From the NCBI GenBank assembly GCA_011109175.1, contig RDEW01000002.1, positions 1,058,676 to 1,122,675 on the forward strand: a stretch of 64,000 nt of DNA, given 5' to 3'. A program made the position numbers and the translations under genes. Below, piece by piece: positions 44,805 to 56,576 of the stretch. Under the pieces are notes generated by a model. It was given only the letters and a program-made list of their open reading frames with translations. It was not told where the DNA came from and did no database searches. Positions within the stretch are counted from its first letter, which is position 1, and every line of letters begins with the position of its first letter. This DNA comes from Dicyema japonicum. Taxonomy: Eukaryota; Dicyemida; Rhombozoa; Dicyemidae.

Positions 44805-45678
44805 TTATTTCATGTCCAACATAGTAGATGAGGTATAAAGTGAGTGCACAATATCATAAATAAGATCACGTTCATCACATCCTGGCAATTTTAATAAATT
44901 TATTATGGCCTCTCTGACTTTATTATTTTGATTATCCTCCCACAATGAAACATCTAACATATTCAAAACACAAACTCTATTAGCGATAACAAAGTTCCAC
45001 CCAAATCTCTTACAGGCAACACACAAGTCCAAATTACCACTAAGAATGGGCAAAGACTCACAAATTGACGCAATAAATGACGCCTCTCCCTCAAAGTCAT
45101 ACTTTTCGCCATTCTCAAACCCCCACATCATAAAGTCAGCAATCCCATTGGAGACAATCACCAATATCTAAGAATTAGTGAATTATAATACATCAGAGTG
45201 TTTGAGGTCAGCCAAAAGCAGAGAAACCCGAGAAAGAAGATAGTCTCCCAACAAAATCACAGCACCTTTCTGCTGAGTCGGACAATCGACAATATTTTTG
45301 TGGATGGAAAAAGCCAGGGGAATCAACTCACTCACTTCTGTCAAAATCCTTCCTCTAATAATACAACAATTCAATACTTTGAGGGAAACCCCTCCACTTG
45401 TGAGTTTTTTGACAACACTTTGCACAACAGTGAAGTAATGAGCGGGTAAATTCTATAAAATGATAATTCCCGCTTCGTTTTTCTATGATTTTTAGTATTT
45501 TCTACCCCATTGAGGTCAATAAGTTGGGGTAGGAATTTAAGAGATATTTGGAAACAGTTTTAATCTGTTTGTCTTGAAAATACTTTAAAGGGATGTTTGT
45601 AATGTCATCTTTAACATAAATTAGTGATTTTCTGATAATATTAGAATATAAATTAGATCTGGACATCCATGTTGACAT
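44805..45678 (-). CDS. PDSS2: Decaprenyl-diphosphate synthase subunit 2
   Basis: Non-catalytic-type partner of PDSS1 in mitochondrial synthesis of the ubiquinone side chain. Minus exons with an intron at 45168-45191 (24 nt) and one of about 53 nt near 45460-45515. Similarity: HYFTVVQSVVKKLTSGG, then RILTEVSELIPLAFSIHKN, GAVILLGDYLLSRVSLLLAD, and after the intron VSNGIADFMMWGFENGEK and CVACKRFGWNFVIANRVC. As in PDSS2 proteins, the first aspartate-rich prenyltransferase motif is absent (the helix reads FSIHKNIVDC). The product is about 265 aa, much shorter than human PDSS2 (399). One base appears missing at a run of four G (near 45512-45515) for the 5' exons to join in frame. Confidence 0.85.
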
Positions 45679-45679
45679 G

Positions 45680-46680
45680 AAAGAATTACTATTTAATAAT
45701 TTAAATAAATTATTATAAAAGTAAATTATAAAATAAACAAATTTATCCTTGTATGGTTGGTCTTTGGAACTATGTGGTTATTTAATCTGATGGGGAAAAG
45801 TTGTTGGCTTTTTTGATGTTTTGAGAGTCAGATAACACTAACATTTCACTGTGGATTTAAATAAGAATGTTTAAAAGGTGGAATTGCCAGTTCATGGCCT
45901 ACTAAACACCGCTAATTTTTTGATAAATTATGTTTTGTTACATTCAAGTTAGTTTTTAAATCTGCTATCACTCGTTGTTATCTGTGACTTAGTGAATCCT
46001 CTAATCTGTTGAATTGGTGTCATCTTAAGTCAGAAGAACAAGCTATTCTCAACAGATTGGTCAACGAGATATATAGGGGCTGGATTTATGTTAAGATTCG
46101 ACTCAGTGAATTCCGAATTTTTAAAGGATATGTTGATTAGGGACTATATATTTTCTTTGGTTTATCCGGGGTTGATAAATTAAATTTATAACACTTTATT
46201 AATAGACTATTGAGAGATATCATAATGTGGGTATGTATTTCTCATAAGGTTAAAGGAGTGGTGGGTTTCATGTATTTCTCATAAGGTTAAAGGAGTGGTG
46301 GGTTTGTTGGAGGAGGACAGCATTGTAAAATAGCAAAACCATACATTCAGTGAGATTGGAAAAATAGAATCGTGAGTCTAACGAAACTATAGTAGTTGAC
46401 GCTTAGCACCTAACTATTTTGGGCAATCCATGTAACTGACTATTTTAATGAAACAAGGACAATCACATGATTGTTTCCATTTCCTTAATGCGTTTAATGT
46501 ACATGCCAAAGTAATTGTTATGGATTGTTACCAAAAAGCCTGTTAAGAATGTAATATTAGTATTAATCCCCTCTTCAAGATCAATCTAATAAAATAATAT
46601 ATTGTACTTCATTATAAACAACCGAAGGCGAAAATTTGTATTTTCTGGCTAATATTAGTTCAGACTCTAAAATTACTACT
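45680..46680. other. Intergenic, mostly unassigned
   Basis: Contains a degraded LINE/SINE tail in + orientation at about 46140-46185 (TTTGGTTTATCCGGGGTTGATAAATT) and the tandem duplication at 46233-46306. No gene read. Confidence 0.45.
46233..46306. repeat. 37-bp tandem duplication
   Basis: Two adjacent, essentially identical 37-bp units, 46233-46269 and 46270-46306, beginning ATGTATTTCTCATAAGG. Confidence 0.9.
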
Positions 46681-49598
46681 GATAATACTCCTCTTCATAT
46701 CCTCACTTGTTGTTAGATTCCGTCTACTGCGAATGGAAACGAGTCCTAAGATGACCAAACTGTCAACCCTTTTTGATAGATTGCATTCTTTTCATGGAAC
46801 ATAATTATAGTTCAAGTCTTTGGATATTTCAATAAGCTTTTTGTCGTCGAATATGACGACAATGTTCTCCAAATAGCACTCACAACGTCGAACATTGATT
46901 TTCTAGACTGACGTCGAATGAATAACCTCACTGTACAGCTTTTTAATAAGACTGCTGAGATTTTTAGACTTTTTGAACTTGTCAATCTCATATTTAGCCG
47001 CCTTCTCGAGAGCCTGGGTCATTTCCAGGTCAAATGCAGTCTAGAATACAAAAATTGACAAACTTTACGATCTCTGGATTGTTCGGTTACAGTCCGAATG
47101 TATTTAGAAAGAATCCTCCATTTATTAAAGTTGACCAAACCATCGACGACAGAGCATTATTAAAGTTGATGTTATAAAGGTCTTTTTGGATTATGGGGAA
47201 GAAGGGAATCTAAATTAAAGGAGTGCCCAACCGCTTGGTGGTCCTAGAAACTTGTACTAACTCAGTTCGATAAATAGCCATATTTCTTAGAGGACTCATC
47301 AACTGCGTGAGTCTGTTATATATTTTAATAGAATTGGAGGGAATCATATTCCATATTTTGGGAGTATTGGCTATGGCTGGGTGATTCATTCCAGACACAA
47401 ATGTAAAGGCAGCATTATAATTATGTTTCCTTTCAAGCAAATCTGAATACAACCAAGCATATACGAGATATTATGATGAATTTGTTCAATATTTTAGCTC
47501 TCTGCTCAATCTCTCTGTTACAGCAAATTTCAGTGACCATCCACATCATTTGTTTATTACTGAACTAAATAATTATGACTATAACTAACATTGATGTATT
47601 CACGTAAATATTCACATTCTATTGGGTAATTTGACGATATGTTGGCCATGTAATGGTAGTTGCTTATATTTAACACGTAATTCATGTCTTTGCTGTGAAT
47701 ACACTCCGCAAGCAATATCGTTATTTGGCTTAGAAAATCATTAGAATCACTTTCCATGTCCACAATCTTCAGTTCCCCCATAAAATCCTCATTCTGGGCA
47801 ATGTAATAGCTAATCTTAGGCCTCACTCATACCGAGCGTTTAACGGGAGAATTGAGGCTAATCCTTTGATAGACAACGAAAGCTTATGGGCAGTGAATTC
47901 ACCATCCATGATTACTTCATAGAACGAGTACTCACTAAAACTGAAATTCACTAAGATCACACTGCAAGCCCCTTTAGATTGAATTCGTAAAGTGCGGCCA
48001 AAATGACATCCCCCACAGCCATATCCGACGTGATTGGGAGTATTCGACTTCCAAGTTGTACATTATAGACTTTAATCAAGTCCACATTCCAATTTGGGTT
48101 GTTTTCCAGTAATTTCAAACACGTGTAGTATTTTTCAATTTTATAGTTGTTTTGGGTTTTCCGTAAAGATAAATATCTGTCTTTATTTTCATCCACGTGT
48201 TTTTTCCTAAAACATAAATATATACAACTTTAGTTTGAATTTTGACGACTTCCTCTTCTTTTTACTGCTAACAAATACCATTTCTGACTGAAGGTGGGTG
48301 GTTGTCCCCATTAGCTCTACGTTTTAGTTTACTCGTCACCTTCAAAGTCAGGTTCCACGTGGATAACATAGTCATTAGCCATAGTTTCTAGTATTAAATT
48401 CACGTCATCGTGGGAAAAGTCGGTTACTGACATTCCATTGATTCCCTTTAACTGAAAATAACGGTGATAACAACCACGTCATCTGGTCGTAAGCCTTCTA
48501 CTTGTTCAGTCGTGTCCACTGAGAATTTCCCATTAAATTTAATGACAATTCCAAATTTGATATTAATTTTTCTCTCCCATTTTTTGGATTTGCAGATTTC
48601 ATACAACTCCCATATCTGTGCTTTTATATAACTAAAGTGCTAAACCTTAGGCTTAATCAATTGCACGAATTCCACGAGAAACTCCCACAACTTAATATCA
48701 AAGACAAAGTCAGAGTGATTGTGGGTAATCCAGAAGAATACAATTTCAATTGACTAATAAATACTCATGAATACTTTATCAATCAACTCGGGGTCAGTAA
48801 ACCACTCCCTGAGTTTACTCAAGACAACAGTTGGATCCACAAAAGTCCGGTAGCAAAGGAAAAAATCATATAAATAGTCGTTATCCATCCCAAGTAACTC
48901 ATTTATCAGGACATCGGTCGTCCCCTGAGATTACAGCACATTTACCTTCAAAATAGAGAAACTCAGTTGGTCATTAACCTTCCTGGACTCCTTCACACAT
49001 ATTAAATCCCCAGAATCGTTGTATAATTTTACTACATTTTGTGCAAACTAATATAACCACATAATAGTACTTCTTTGAGAACTCGCACATACTCTTCCTG
49101 CATAATTATGATGAACTGTACTTCTGGTGTTTTAGTAATCATTGTCCCCCTGTGATGCTGTTTTTCCAATGTTGGGGTCACTCCGAAGCTGTTTGCTTTA
49201 ATACACATTAACCTATCCCCCACTCCCAGTTCCACTGTTGAACCATCTCTCTTCTTCACCAAAACAGTTCCATTCATTATAACACTCCAAGAGTCCATCT
49301 CTTCCCCATCTTCCATAACCACCGTATCAATGTTATCCACTTCCGCGAACATCATCAACTCACAAAACTTTAATTTCGTGACATCAGTAAAATTTGAGAA
49401 TGCCTTTATGTTCTTAATAATAATACATTTATATTCTGAATAAATTCAAACAGAATTTCCACACTTTTTTCAGTACGTAGATGAGGGTCCTCTTCTAATA
49501 TTTCATATATTAAATCATTATGTAAGTTCTCTTAATAAATACAATATTACGATTGATGATATTTTGGTATCTATCACATCTAATTCTAATTTATTCAT
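46681..49598 (-). CDS. RAPGEF2: RAPGEF2/6-like guanine nucleotide exchange factor (PDZ-GEF)
   Basis: Activates Rap GTPases at junctions and the membrane. The complete PDZ-GEF domain order is readable in only 2.9 kb. A cyclic-nucleotide-binding-like domain (49060-49350) has VVMEDGEEMDSWSVIMNGTV and ANSFGVTPTLEKQHHRG. The REM domain (about 48660-48925) has GTTDVLINELLGM and LCYRTFVDPTVV. The PDZ domain (about 48340-48640) has EGLRPDDVVV, GINGMSVTDFSHDDVN. RA (about 47830-48190) is followed by RasGEF (about 46960-47780): QRAKILNKFIIIS, ERKHNYNAAFTFVSGMNHPA, SPLRNMAIYRTEL, IPFFPIIQKDL and VDGLVNFNKW. The tail has SLIKKLYSE. Introns are 21-25 nt. Two joins (near 47120 and 47935) need single-base changes. 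The exact 3' end is not settled. Confidence 0.92.
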
Positions 49599-49690
49599 TA
49601 TGCATCTTTTATTACTTTTTAATTTAATATTATTTTTAATTTAAATATTTATAATTAAACACTTTTTAATTATTTAATTTAACTATTAAT

Positions 49691-49710
49691 CCCCACTGAC
49701 ATAATTGATT
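49691..49710 (+). promoter_or_regulatory. 20-bp motif shared with 54091-54110
   Basis: CCCCACTGACATAATTGATT here against CCCCACCGACATAATTGATT at 54091; flanks differ after a few bases. Here it lies just upstream of a probable gene, there at the 5' edge of LINE-like sequence. Could be a repeat 5' end or a shared promoter element. Confidence 0.3.
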
Positions 49711-49767
49711 CACCTCTACCTATTGCAGGGACGATCTACGGACGCTATACTTTCTGAGTGTAGTGAG

Positions 49768-50215
49768 ATGTCCAAGTCTATTGAGAAAAATAGTGATTTT
49801 GAACACTATATTTTATTTTTACTATTTTTAGCACTTTACCAACAAGTGAAAATTGTTCCAGTGGTTTTGACTCAAGATGCTTCAAGAATCATATGGATAA
49901 ATTATCTATTGAAGAATCAACGAGGACTTACATCCAATCGGTTGTGCTGAAGAGAACGCTCGAAAGTATGCTCATTGAACATAAGCATGGAATGAAGGTA
50001 TACGATGAAAAGTACGCCTCTGCTACCTCCCAACTTGTGGAATGGCATGCCGTGAGGACAGCCCACTGGACTCTAACGGAGATATTTTGACTGAATCTGA
50101 TGTGGAGATGCGGAGTAACAGGGAGGTTATGGCACACTCTTCTTCTAAGAGAAGAAGAGGGATTACCAACAATCTGGATCAAAATCCGCTTAATTATTTA
50201 ATTTACTCGTTATAA
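49768..50215 (+). CDS. Hypothetical gene divergent from RAPGEF
   Basis: Best-supported coding segment: LPTSENCSSGFDSR, RTYIQSVVLKRTLESMLIEHK, YDEKYASATSQLVEWHA, then in another frame REDSPLDSNGDILTESD and the basic cluster SSSKRRRG, ending YLIYSL. The first part is helical, the last part acidic and then basic (a likely nuclear-localisation signal). Linking the two needs one extra base near 50050, and the 5' exons are not resolved (a possible 39-nt intron ends at about 49834). I do not recognise a family. An alternative is two unrelated frames. Confidence 0.4.
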
Positions 50216-50259
50216 ACAAATATAAAATATTTTAAATTAACACTTTACCATTTTATCAT

Positions 50260-50425
50260 AGAAGACAACTGAAAACAGGAGAGGATCTGGATGATCTGAG
50301 GGCAAATGCGAGAAAAAGGGTGAGGATGGAAACGATTCAGAGGGCGTATCCAGAGATGCATGGCAAAAGTGGAATCTCAAATTAGTTAACTTTTCTGGTT
50401 CGCGGGCATTGCTAATAATAAATTA
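50260..50425 (+). pseudogene. Family A LINE 3' end
   Basis: Contains GGATCTGGATGATCTGAGGG, a block repeated on the minus strand at about 4035-4055, and AGAGATGCATGGCAAAAGTG, ending TTGCTAATAATAAA. Matches 3915-4060 (-) and 20538-20649. Confidence 0.7.
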
Positions 50426-50502
50426 CCATTTTATACAAGCCTATACTTAAAAATATCAATGATGACTAGGGCATCGGAAATTAAAAAAATTTTTTAAAAG
50501 TA

Positions 50503-50980
50503 CAGTAAAGTCTCTCGAATCCGCCAATTTCGGGGATCGGGAAAATCTGCGAATTCGAGGATTTGGAGGATTCAAGAAACTTATTAATTTTTTCATCCAT
50601 TAATAATGTAAATCAAAAAATTGAACAAATTAAATAGGTTTATTATCAAATGAATAAAAATTAAATTAAGGCATCTGAATGGCCATGCTATTTCTCCTAA
50701 CAATAGCCAAAAATTATTTATAAGCAAAAAAATCAGTAAGTTTTGATTTGTTTTTTTTAGAGTTCGGATCATTGAAGATCCAAGCTTTTCAATAGACTCA
50801 AGAGATAATATGTGAATAATATTACATCTTTAAGTTTAATTTTTTGTATGCGAATTAGGGATTTATCAGCTTTTATTTTCTGAATAATATTAGAAAATTT
50901 AAGAGAATTGAAAATGCATTTGTACGATTTGATTATAACCTGATCCAATGGTTGCAAAAGCGACGTTATTAATCTATTTA
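50503..50980 (-). pseudogene. pogo/Tigger-like DNA transposon fragment
   Basis: One end is a classic pogo-type terminus, CAGTAAAGTCTCTCGAATCC, preceded by TA (50501-50502). The minus strand at 50769-51023 encodes the DDE-domain tail TSLLQPLDQVIIKSYKCIF, typical of Tigger/Jerky transposases. A reversed family B LINE 3' end sits at 50636-50705. The other terminus is lost beneath SINE tails. Confidence 0.75.
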
Positions 50981-50981
50981 T

Positions 50982-51145
50982 TAACCTCGGGATCACCGAG
51001 AAAGAAAGACAAAATAAAGTCAACTAGTTAGGTGATCCTAGTTTCCGCAACCATCCTAAGCCTGTGCGTCTCCATTGTTTTTTTTACCCCAAGATCACCG
51101 GATTAGAAAAATTAAAAGTTAACTACTAACTAAGTGATCCCGGTT
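50982..51145 (-). repeat. Two tandemly placed hairpin tails
   Basis: Tail 1 arms: GGGATCACC 50989-50997 and GGTGATCC 51031-51038 (perfect stem). Tail 2: AAGATCACCGG at about 51086 and AAGTGATCCCGG at about 51130. Tail 2 belongs to the LINE that follows. Confidence 0.7.
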
Positions 51146-52520
51146 TTCCGGGTTCTGGCTCTCGTTCGGGGTCCTCGAAGATCCAACAGAATTGGTTGAA
51201 ACGGGGACGGTCTCATTCTCCATAGATTTCCCGCATTTTCTAGATAGTCAGATATAGATAGTGAAAGCGGACAGCCGGTTTTTATTGCCCACTGTAGAAA
51301 TGACTTCACTCTCCACCTTAGGTGTTCTTTAACATTCAATACGTTATCCACAGTTTTCTTATTTATTAGTTTCAAGGCAGCAAGTTGTTCAGCTTCTAAT
51401 TTTTTGAGACGACGATTCAGAAATCATCGAGCTCCAGGAGGGACATGCATATTCGATTACTGGCATATATTGTCTGTAAATTTTCTGTAGTAAGAAGGTG
51501 TTGCGCCCGATTGGTGATCGGGACAGAATTTTCAATATGTTGGTCCCCTCCTGACTTTGGTAATAACGTCATTGACATGTTGGCCGAATGTCAGGAGAGG
51601 ATCTAACTTTAATCTAGTATTGTTGGAGACTTATTCATAGGAATTTCATATCCAAACAATTTGATTTTGGGAGAGTATGATGATCTTCTATATGTAGAGA
51701 AAATTGTTATAAACGACTTTCCTGCAGAAACTTCCAGTCGATTTGATGTGAGCCAATGTTCCAGCATACTAATATAACTTTGAAGTTTTATCCCTGCCTT
51801 CTCATAGTTAGAGTCTCTCGTTGAAAGAACAATGTCATCTGCGTATGAGAGTATTAATGTATCGGAATCGTCGTTGGTGGAAAGTCATTGGTGTACAGGT
51901 TGAAGAGCAGGGGAGAGAGAGGTGAACCTTGAGGAGACCATTCGGCAATAAACGGGATTTAGATTTTCTGTTGTCTGACATCACTTGTCCTCTTCTTCCA
52001 CTTAAAAAGTTCGACAGCCATCTTTTAATGTTTGGATTTAAAAGAGTGTTAGAAATTTTCTCTATAAGCAGCGTCCGGGAAACGGAGTCGAATGCTTTCT
52101 TCAAGTCTATTGAAGCCATTATGGTCCTTTCATGTGGTTTTGGATAAGAGAATCCATCAGAAATATATTGAGTTAATTTTGTTAAGTGAGTGAGTCTCCA
52201 TTGTTCCCACTGTCGAACGGAAATGTTTTCTTTAATCTTGCATAGAAAGCCGATTGGGGAAGGAAATTTCTTTGCCAACCGATTTTCTTTTGCTTGGAAC
52301 AGTGAGAGACTTAGTAGGTGTCCATCTTCCTTGCAAATTCAAAGAAATCCGGAACCACATTTACGAGTTGTGGATTCTGTCAGCAGGGGAGGTATTTTTG
52401 TTCCACATTGCAAAAACGACGTTGTATTCGCTGGTAGAAATATTATTTCAATTTGGTTTAAATCAATCAAAACCTAATGATCAATCAAACCTAACCAAAA
52501 TCACCATGGTAATTAACTAA
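51130..52520 (-). pseudogene. Family C LINE copy
   Basis: The minus strand from about 52278 reads MASIDLKKAFDSVSRTLL (motif A), then KRWLSNFLSGRRGQV, and LPNG..KVHLSLPCSSTC, a frameshifted NGVPQGSPLSPLLF. The RT thumb region runs towards 51150. 52180-52520 carries a second, overlapping 3'-end segment equal to 56650-56900, so this is a composite of at least two insertions. Confidence 0.7.
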
Positions 52521-52639
52521 TTATGAGGGAAGGCTATCAGGTGATCCCAGTCTCTTTCAGTATTGATCTCTACTTTTCCCGGTATTTCTCTTTGGAATCG
52601 ATGCAATCCTGTAAGTTCGTTTTATGGCGATTTTTCACA

Positions 52640-52930
52640 TTGAGCGAATTAATTTATTTAAACCATGGTATCACCGATAAAGACAGAAAAAAACGTCAAA
52701 CAGTTAGGTTTTCCTAGTTCCCGTAATAAATCGAGCCATCCAATGTCTGTGGTCTTTTACAGTTCCCACTACCGTGCGAAAGAGGCTTATCTCATTCCAG
52801 CAGAGGAATCAGATTGGTGAGAGGAACTGTTAACAATCGGTTTTATTTTGAATTGTAAATGTACAGACGGGAAGGAATGACTATGTGAGAAACGGGAATA
52901 GTTTATAATAAATTGTAATTATAAATTAAT
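52640..52930 (-). repeat. Hairpin tail with attached LINE 3' end
   Basis: Tail TTAAACCATGGTATCACCGATAAAG, then CAGTTAGGTTTTCCTAGTTCC, at 52655-52722. The stem is mutated on one side. It continues into degraded family C 3' sequence. Confidence 0.55.
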
Positions 52931-52960
52931 AATAAATAATTTAAAGTTATATCTATAGAT

Positions 52961-53494
52961 ATGGATTCAATATCTGAAATAACCCATTTCTTTATTTAAG
53001 TGGAATTAGTGGAATGAAAAATAATAATTTATCGAGATTCTCACTAATAATAAACTGTGCTGCTGAAATTAACAATCAAACGGATTACAGAATTCACACC
53101 ATTCATCTTCACCTTATGGATAACCCATCAGCACCAATATCACAAACATTTATGGACTGTTGTAATGCCATTGATAGAGTTTATTTTAATATACACAATT
53201 ATAGATTAGAAGAACTGGCAATAAGTGCCTCGTGCATTGTGTACGGGGAATCAGTCGATCAGCCACAATCTGCATTGCTTATTTGATTTGGGCACAAAGA
53301 CTTACTTTAGGGAGACATATTATATCATTAAATTAAAACGAAACTGTATTAACCCCAATTGTGGGTTTTGGGATCAACTCATAGAATGGGAGAGGAGATT
53401 GAGTGGACGTACAACAGTATGTATGCTCAATGTTGGATATGGAAGAATACCAGATGTTTATAGAGAAGAATATTCACGATACAAGTGGAGATAG
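52961..53494 (+). CDS. DUSP14: Atypical dual-specificity phosphatase (DUSP14-like)
   Basis: Dephosphorylates Ser/Thr and Tyr, in animals on MAPK-pathway or TAK1/TAB1 targets. Conserved pieces in order: FLYLSGISGM, LIINCAAEIN, IHTIHLHLMDNPSAPIS, the active site HCVRGISRSAT (HCxxGxSRS; cysteine codon at 53238-53240) with ICIAYLIW, then RETYYIIKLKR and INPNCGFWDQLIEWERRLSG and the DUSP14-type tail GYGRIPDVY. There is no intron. The pieces lie in different frames and fit if one base is missing at each of three places (near 52987-52989, 53216 and 53306-53309), giving 178 aa. Two of the sites are homopolymers, so consensus error is plausible; a recent pseudogene is the alternative. All catalytic residues remain. 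Confidence 0.88.
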
Positions 53495-53559
53495 AGAATT
53501 AACTATTTTATACTAAATTACTGCATACTTTTCATTTATTCTCTCATCACGTTAACAGG

Positions 53560-53995
53560 GGACTCAGGATGTCCTGAAGGCAATTCTAAAGAAGAGTCCC
53601 TTCCCTCCTGGTGATTACATATCCAGACTGTGTAACCAGCTCATCCTCATCCAAACTCGAAAAACAAAACGGAGAAAACACGTTTGTTTCCAACACTATT
53701 ACAACTGTTCATTCAAACTCTACTTTTAGAGGAATCCACGAGGGACCATGGCCGTGGTTTCCTATGTTTCTTAAAATCAGGAAACCCATGCGATCGCTCA
53801 CGTAGAGGAATCCAGGGGGGTCCTAAAGAAAGATACCAAGTTCCTTTTTAGACATTCGCGAGGCTCTACTTTTCTATAACTGAGATATTGGAAGACCACG
53901 CAAAAAGAGTCTGGGAATTAATGAAAGCTGGGGTCACTTAATTAGTTGTTTTTAACATCTTTCTTGGTGATCTTTGGGTTTTCAAATAAATTAGA
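53560..53995 (+). pseudogene. LINE 3' end with hairpin tail
   Basis: Ends RVWELMKAGVT-stop at about 53905-53943. The stop overlaps the hairpin arm GGGGTCACTTAATTAG. The second arm CTTGGTGATCTTTGGG is at about 53963, then CAAATAAATTAG. Confidence 0.6.
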
Positions 53996-54090
53996 AAAAC
54001 TTTCTTGAAGAATAATAAACCAACAAACTACTAACGATTGCACATTTTAAATCAAATTGACTTTATTTAAACAATTATTAGTCAATTGGT

Positions 54091-54545
54091 CCCCACCGAC
54101 ATAATTGATTTGCTTTGCCTCTCACGATGGTAACGCACATCAACTGGAGAAGCTACTGAGTCTCACTATGTCATGGATTTTGATATAGCCAGACATCCAG
54201 TTCTTGAGCAAATGAAGCGAGTTCTACAGCAACCCGGAATAACCAATGCTTAAAATATTTTTGAGATTCCCGATACAGACTTCTATGAAAAAGCTAAACG
54301 TCGCATCAACCATTGAATATTTCACGCCAGCGAGATTTGTTCAAAATGGCCACGTCTCCTAAACATTCACTTGACCAAAGTCAAATTATATCAGGAAGTC
54401 TGCCAAGATACGAGAACAAACCTATCCGTTTGTGGAGATTAATATTAATCCCAAAACAAATAAAGAAGAAAGCTTAGTGTGGATACCGAGATCACTTAAT
54501 TTAAATGATTACTCTTATCCTCTTTCTTGTGGTTCTGATGTTAAT
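54091..54545 (+). pseudogene. LINE-like remnant ending in a hairpin tail
   Basis: A frame at about 54170-54240 reads MDFDIARHPVLEQMKRVLQQ and has no further match. The stretch finishes with GAGATCACTTAATTTAAATG and TTTCTTGTGGTTCTG at 54487-54540, a decayed tail. Confidence 0.45.
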
Positions 54546-54599
54546 GAATTACATTAAATTATTGTTACCTCGCAGTCCAGAGGAAGAATAGTCAAATGA

Positions 54600-56050
54600 C
54601 TCATTCCAGCGAAGTCCAATAGTGTTATGAAGGACTTGCCGTGTCAAATGGCTGCAGCTTGAAAAAGACGATAGATATGCCAACCACCAGCGCCGATCTT
54701 AGACCGACACCCCCAAATCCAGAGGGAAGCTTACATTGTTTCCAACCAAGTTCGTCGAAGCGGACGTTAATTAGTGACTCAACAGTTTGCTTGAGAGATT
54801 TGTCTATTGAAAGTAGACTGTCGTATTGTTCGTAGCAGGGTGAACATCGAGTGGATGTAAAAGCTTAGGTAGTCCAATGTTGTTTCTCATCAGGAAGAAG
54901 GATGTGTGAGAGTCAAGACATGACAATCTTTTCGCAAGGCGTGTTAATTCTTCATTTTTGGAAAGTAGATGGTTATTGAGTTCTTCTTCGCTGAGTGGCA
55001 TCCGAGGAAATATAATTTATCAACTGCACGGTCGGGATCCAGGAAGCAGTTCGTAAAAAACTCATTGATAGAGAGGAAAGTCGGTGTATGGATATGAGAC
55101 ATTTATTAGCTCTGATTTGTTAACATTGATGTCCAAGTCCAAGTGTTTAAAGCGCGGCTAACGCTTTACGTAATGAATTGTATGTTTCCTTGAACGATCC
55201 TCCAATTGTGGCATCATCGAGGTACTAGAGATTTAGCTGAGCATCAATTGATCTCAACAACATCATCAATGGTCAGGGCAAATAAGAGAAATCCGAGCGG
55301 ATCTCCTTGTTGAACCCCCGTTTTTGATTTAATAATTTCATTTTCAAAAACCTGAGACGTATCGTACCCATTGACAAGAGGGAAAAGCTTTGGAGCCCCT
55401 TTTGAACCTCAGCCTCACATCCGTTCTGGATACTAACACACATATTTGTTTAGGAAAGAACTCCTCTCCAAGTTGTCGGCTCATCAGGGTCGATTGCTAC
55501 CTTTGCTGGAAGTCTTCTAAAATAGTTCCCCGACCGCAATGGGGCGGATTTTTTTTTGACGAGTTGACGCCGTCATCAGTGAATACTCACTGCGGAACTG
55601 GATTTGTCTTAGAAAGGACACTCACACAAGAAAAAGAAAAAAAAAAAAAAAAGAAGTGTGAAGATCATTCCTTGGTTCTACGATAGTTAAAATTAACTGT
55701 TCTTTACTTAAATAAAGTGTGTGTCCTGCCTATGCGCGGAGCTATAAAATACTATGGCTTCTCGTGAAAAGGCTTTAAAAAAAATGGGGCGGATTCCTCC
55801 ATTGGATTTTTTGAAAGCAAGTAGCCTTGCGAAAAAAAGCAATGCTCTGGCATATTCGCCGTTAACCATTTTTCTGATTAGGTTAGTAATTGATTTGACA
55901 ATACAGCGTCCAGCTTCCGAGGTGTAAGTAGACGTAGGGTCCTTAATATGGCCAGGAGTTTGTTCCACTCGATGTTGAAACATCTGGTTTCCATGCGCCT
56001 CTGGAATTCTTAAATCATCTAGGGAATCGGATTTCTGCATGAACATGAGA
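54600..56050 (-). pseudogene. Family B LINE copy
   Basis: The minus strand from 56046: YARALLFFARLLAFKKSNGG then GIRPI (RT fingers), palm remnants with a broken GDPLGF-like block around 55290, and LSKNEELTRLAKRLSCLDSH (thumb) at 54804-55001. The 3' endonuclease part is absent. An A-rich run at 55635-55650. Confidence 0.65.
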
Positions 56051-56279
56051 TCCTGTGGCCGCAGCTAACCCCTATAACAAAATTTTTATCGTTTTTCATT
56101 ATCCATAGTGACCCATTGGACTAAACAAAGTAGTTTCTTGATGTGATGATTAAATAACCAATGGCATGAGAGGGCATATCGTTTATGAATAGGTTTGCAC
56201 TGTAGACTCTGTGATGTTGTTGTGAGTAATCTCTATTTAGCCCTTTATTTCTAAATGAATGAAATTATTCAAAATCCAA

Positions 56280-56565
56280 GAGTAGAACCAAACTAACTAA
56301 TTCCGTTAACCTGATGCGTTCCAGTAGAGTCCTCATCCAGGCACAGTGATCCAAAGGACATTGTCCGCGAAGCTAAGATCTAAGCCAGAACTCGCCGGCA
56401 TGGAGCGAAATAGTCTCCCTGGGGAATGAAGAGATGGATCCTTTGATTGCCTCCCATGAATTGGGCGTCACCTTGATCCGACGACGGAGAAGGAAAGTCA
56501 ACTTTCAATCAAGCAACAACATTGGACCACATAGCAGCACGCGGTCGATTTTTTTAATAAGTTTA
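56280..56565 (-). repeat. SINE copy lacking the hairpin tail
   Basis: Core CCCATGAATTGGGCGTCACC at 56453-56472; 5' end equivalent GGACCACATAGCAGCACGCG at 56522-56541. 61225-61400 is a near relative. Confidence 0.55.
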
Positions 56566-56576
56566 TGAGAATTTAT

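Noticed and set aside
53014-53286. A complete 90-aa protein
   Set aside because: It is one frame of the DUSP14-like gene; the catalytic loop lies in the next frame.
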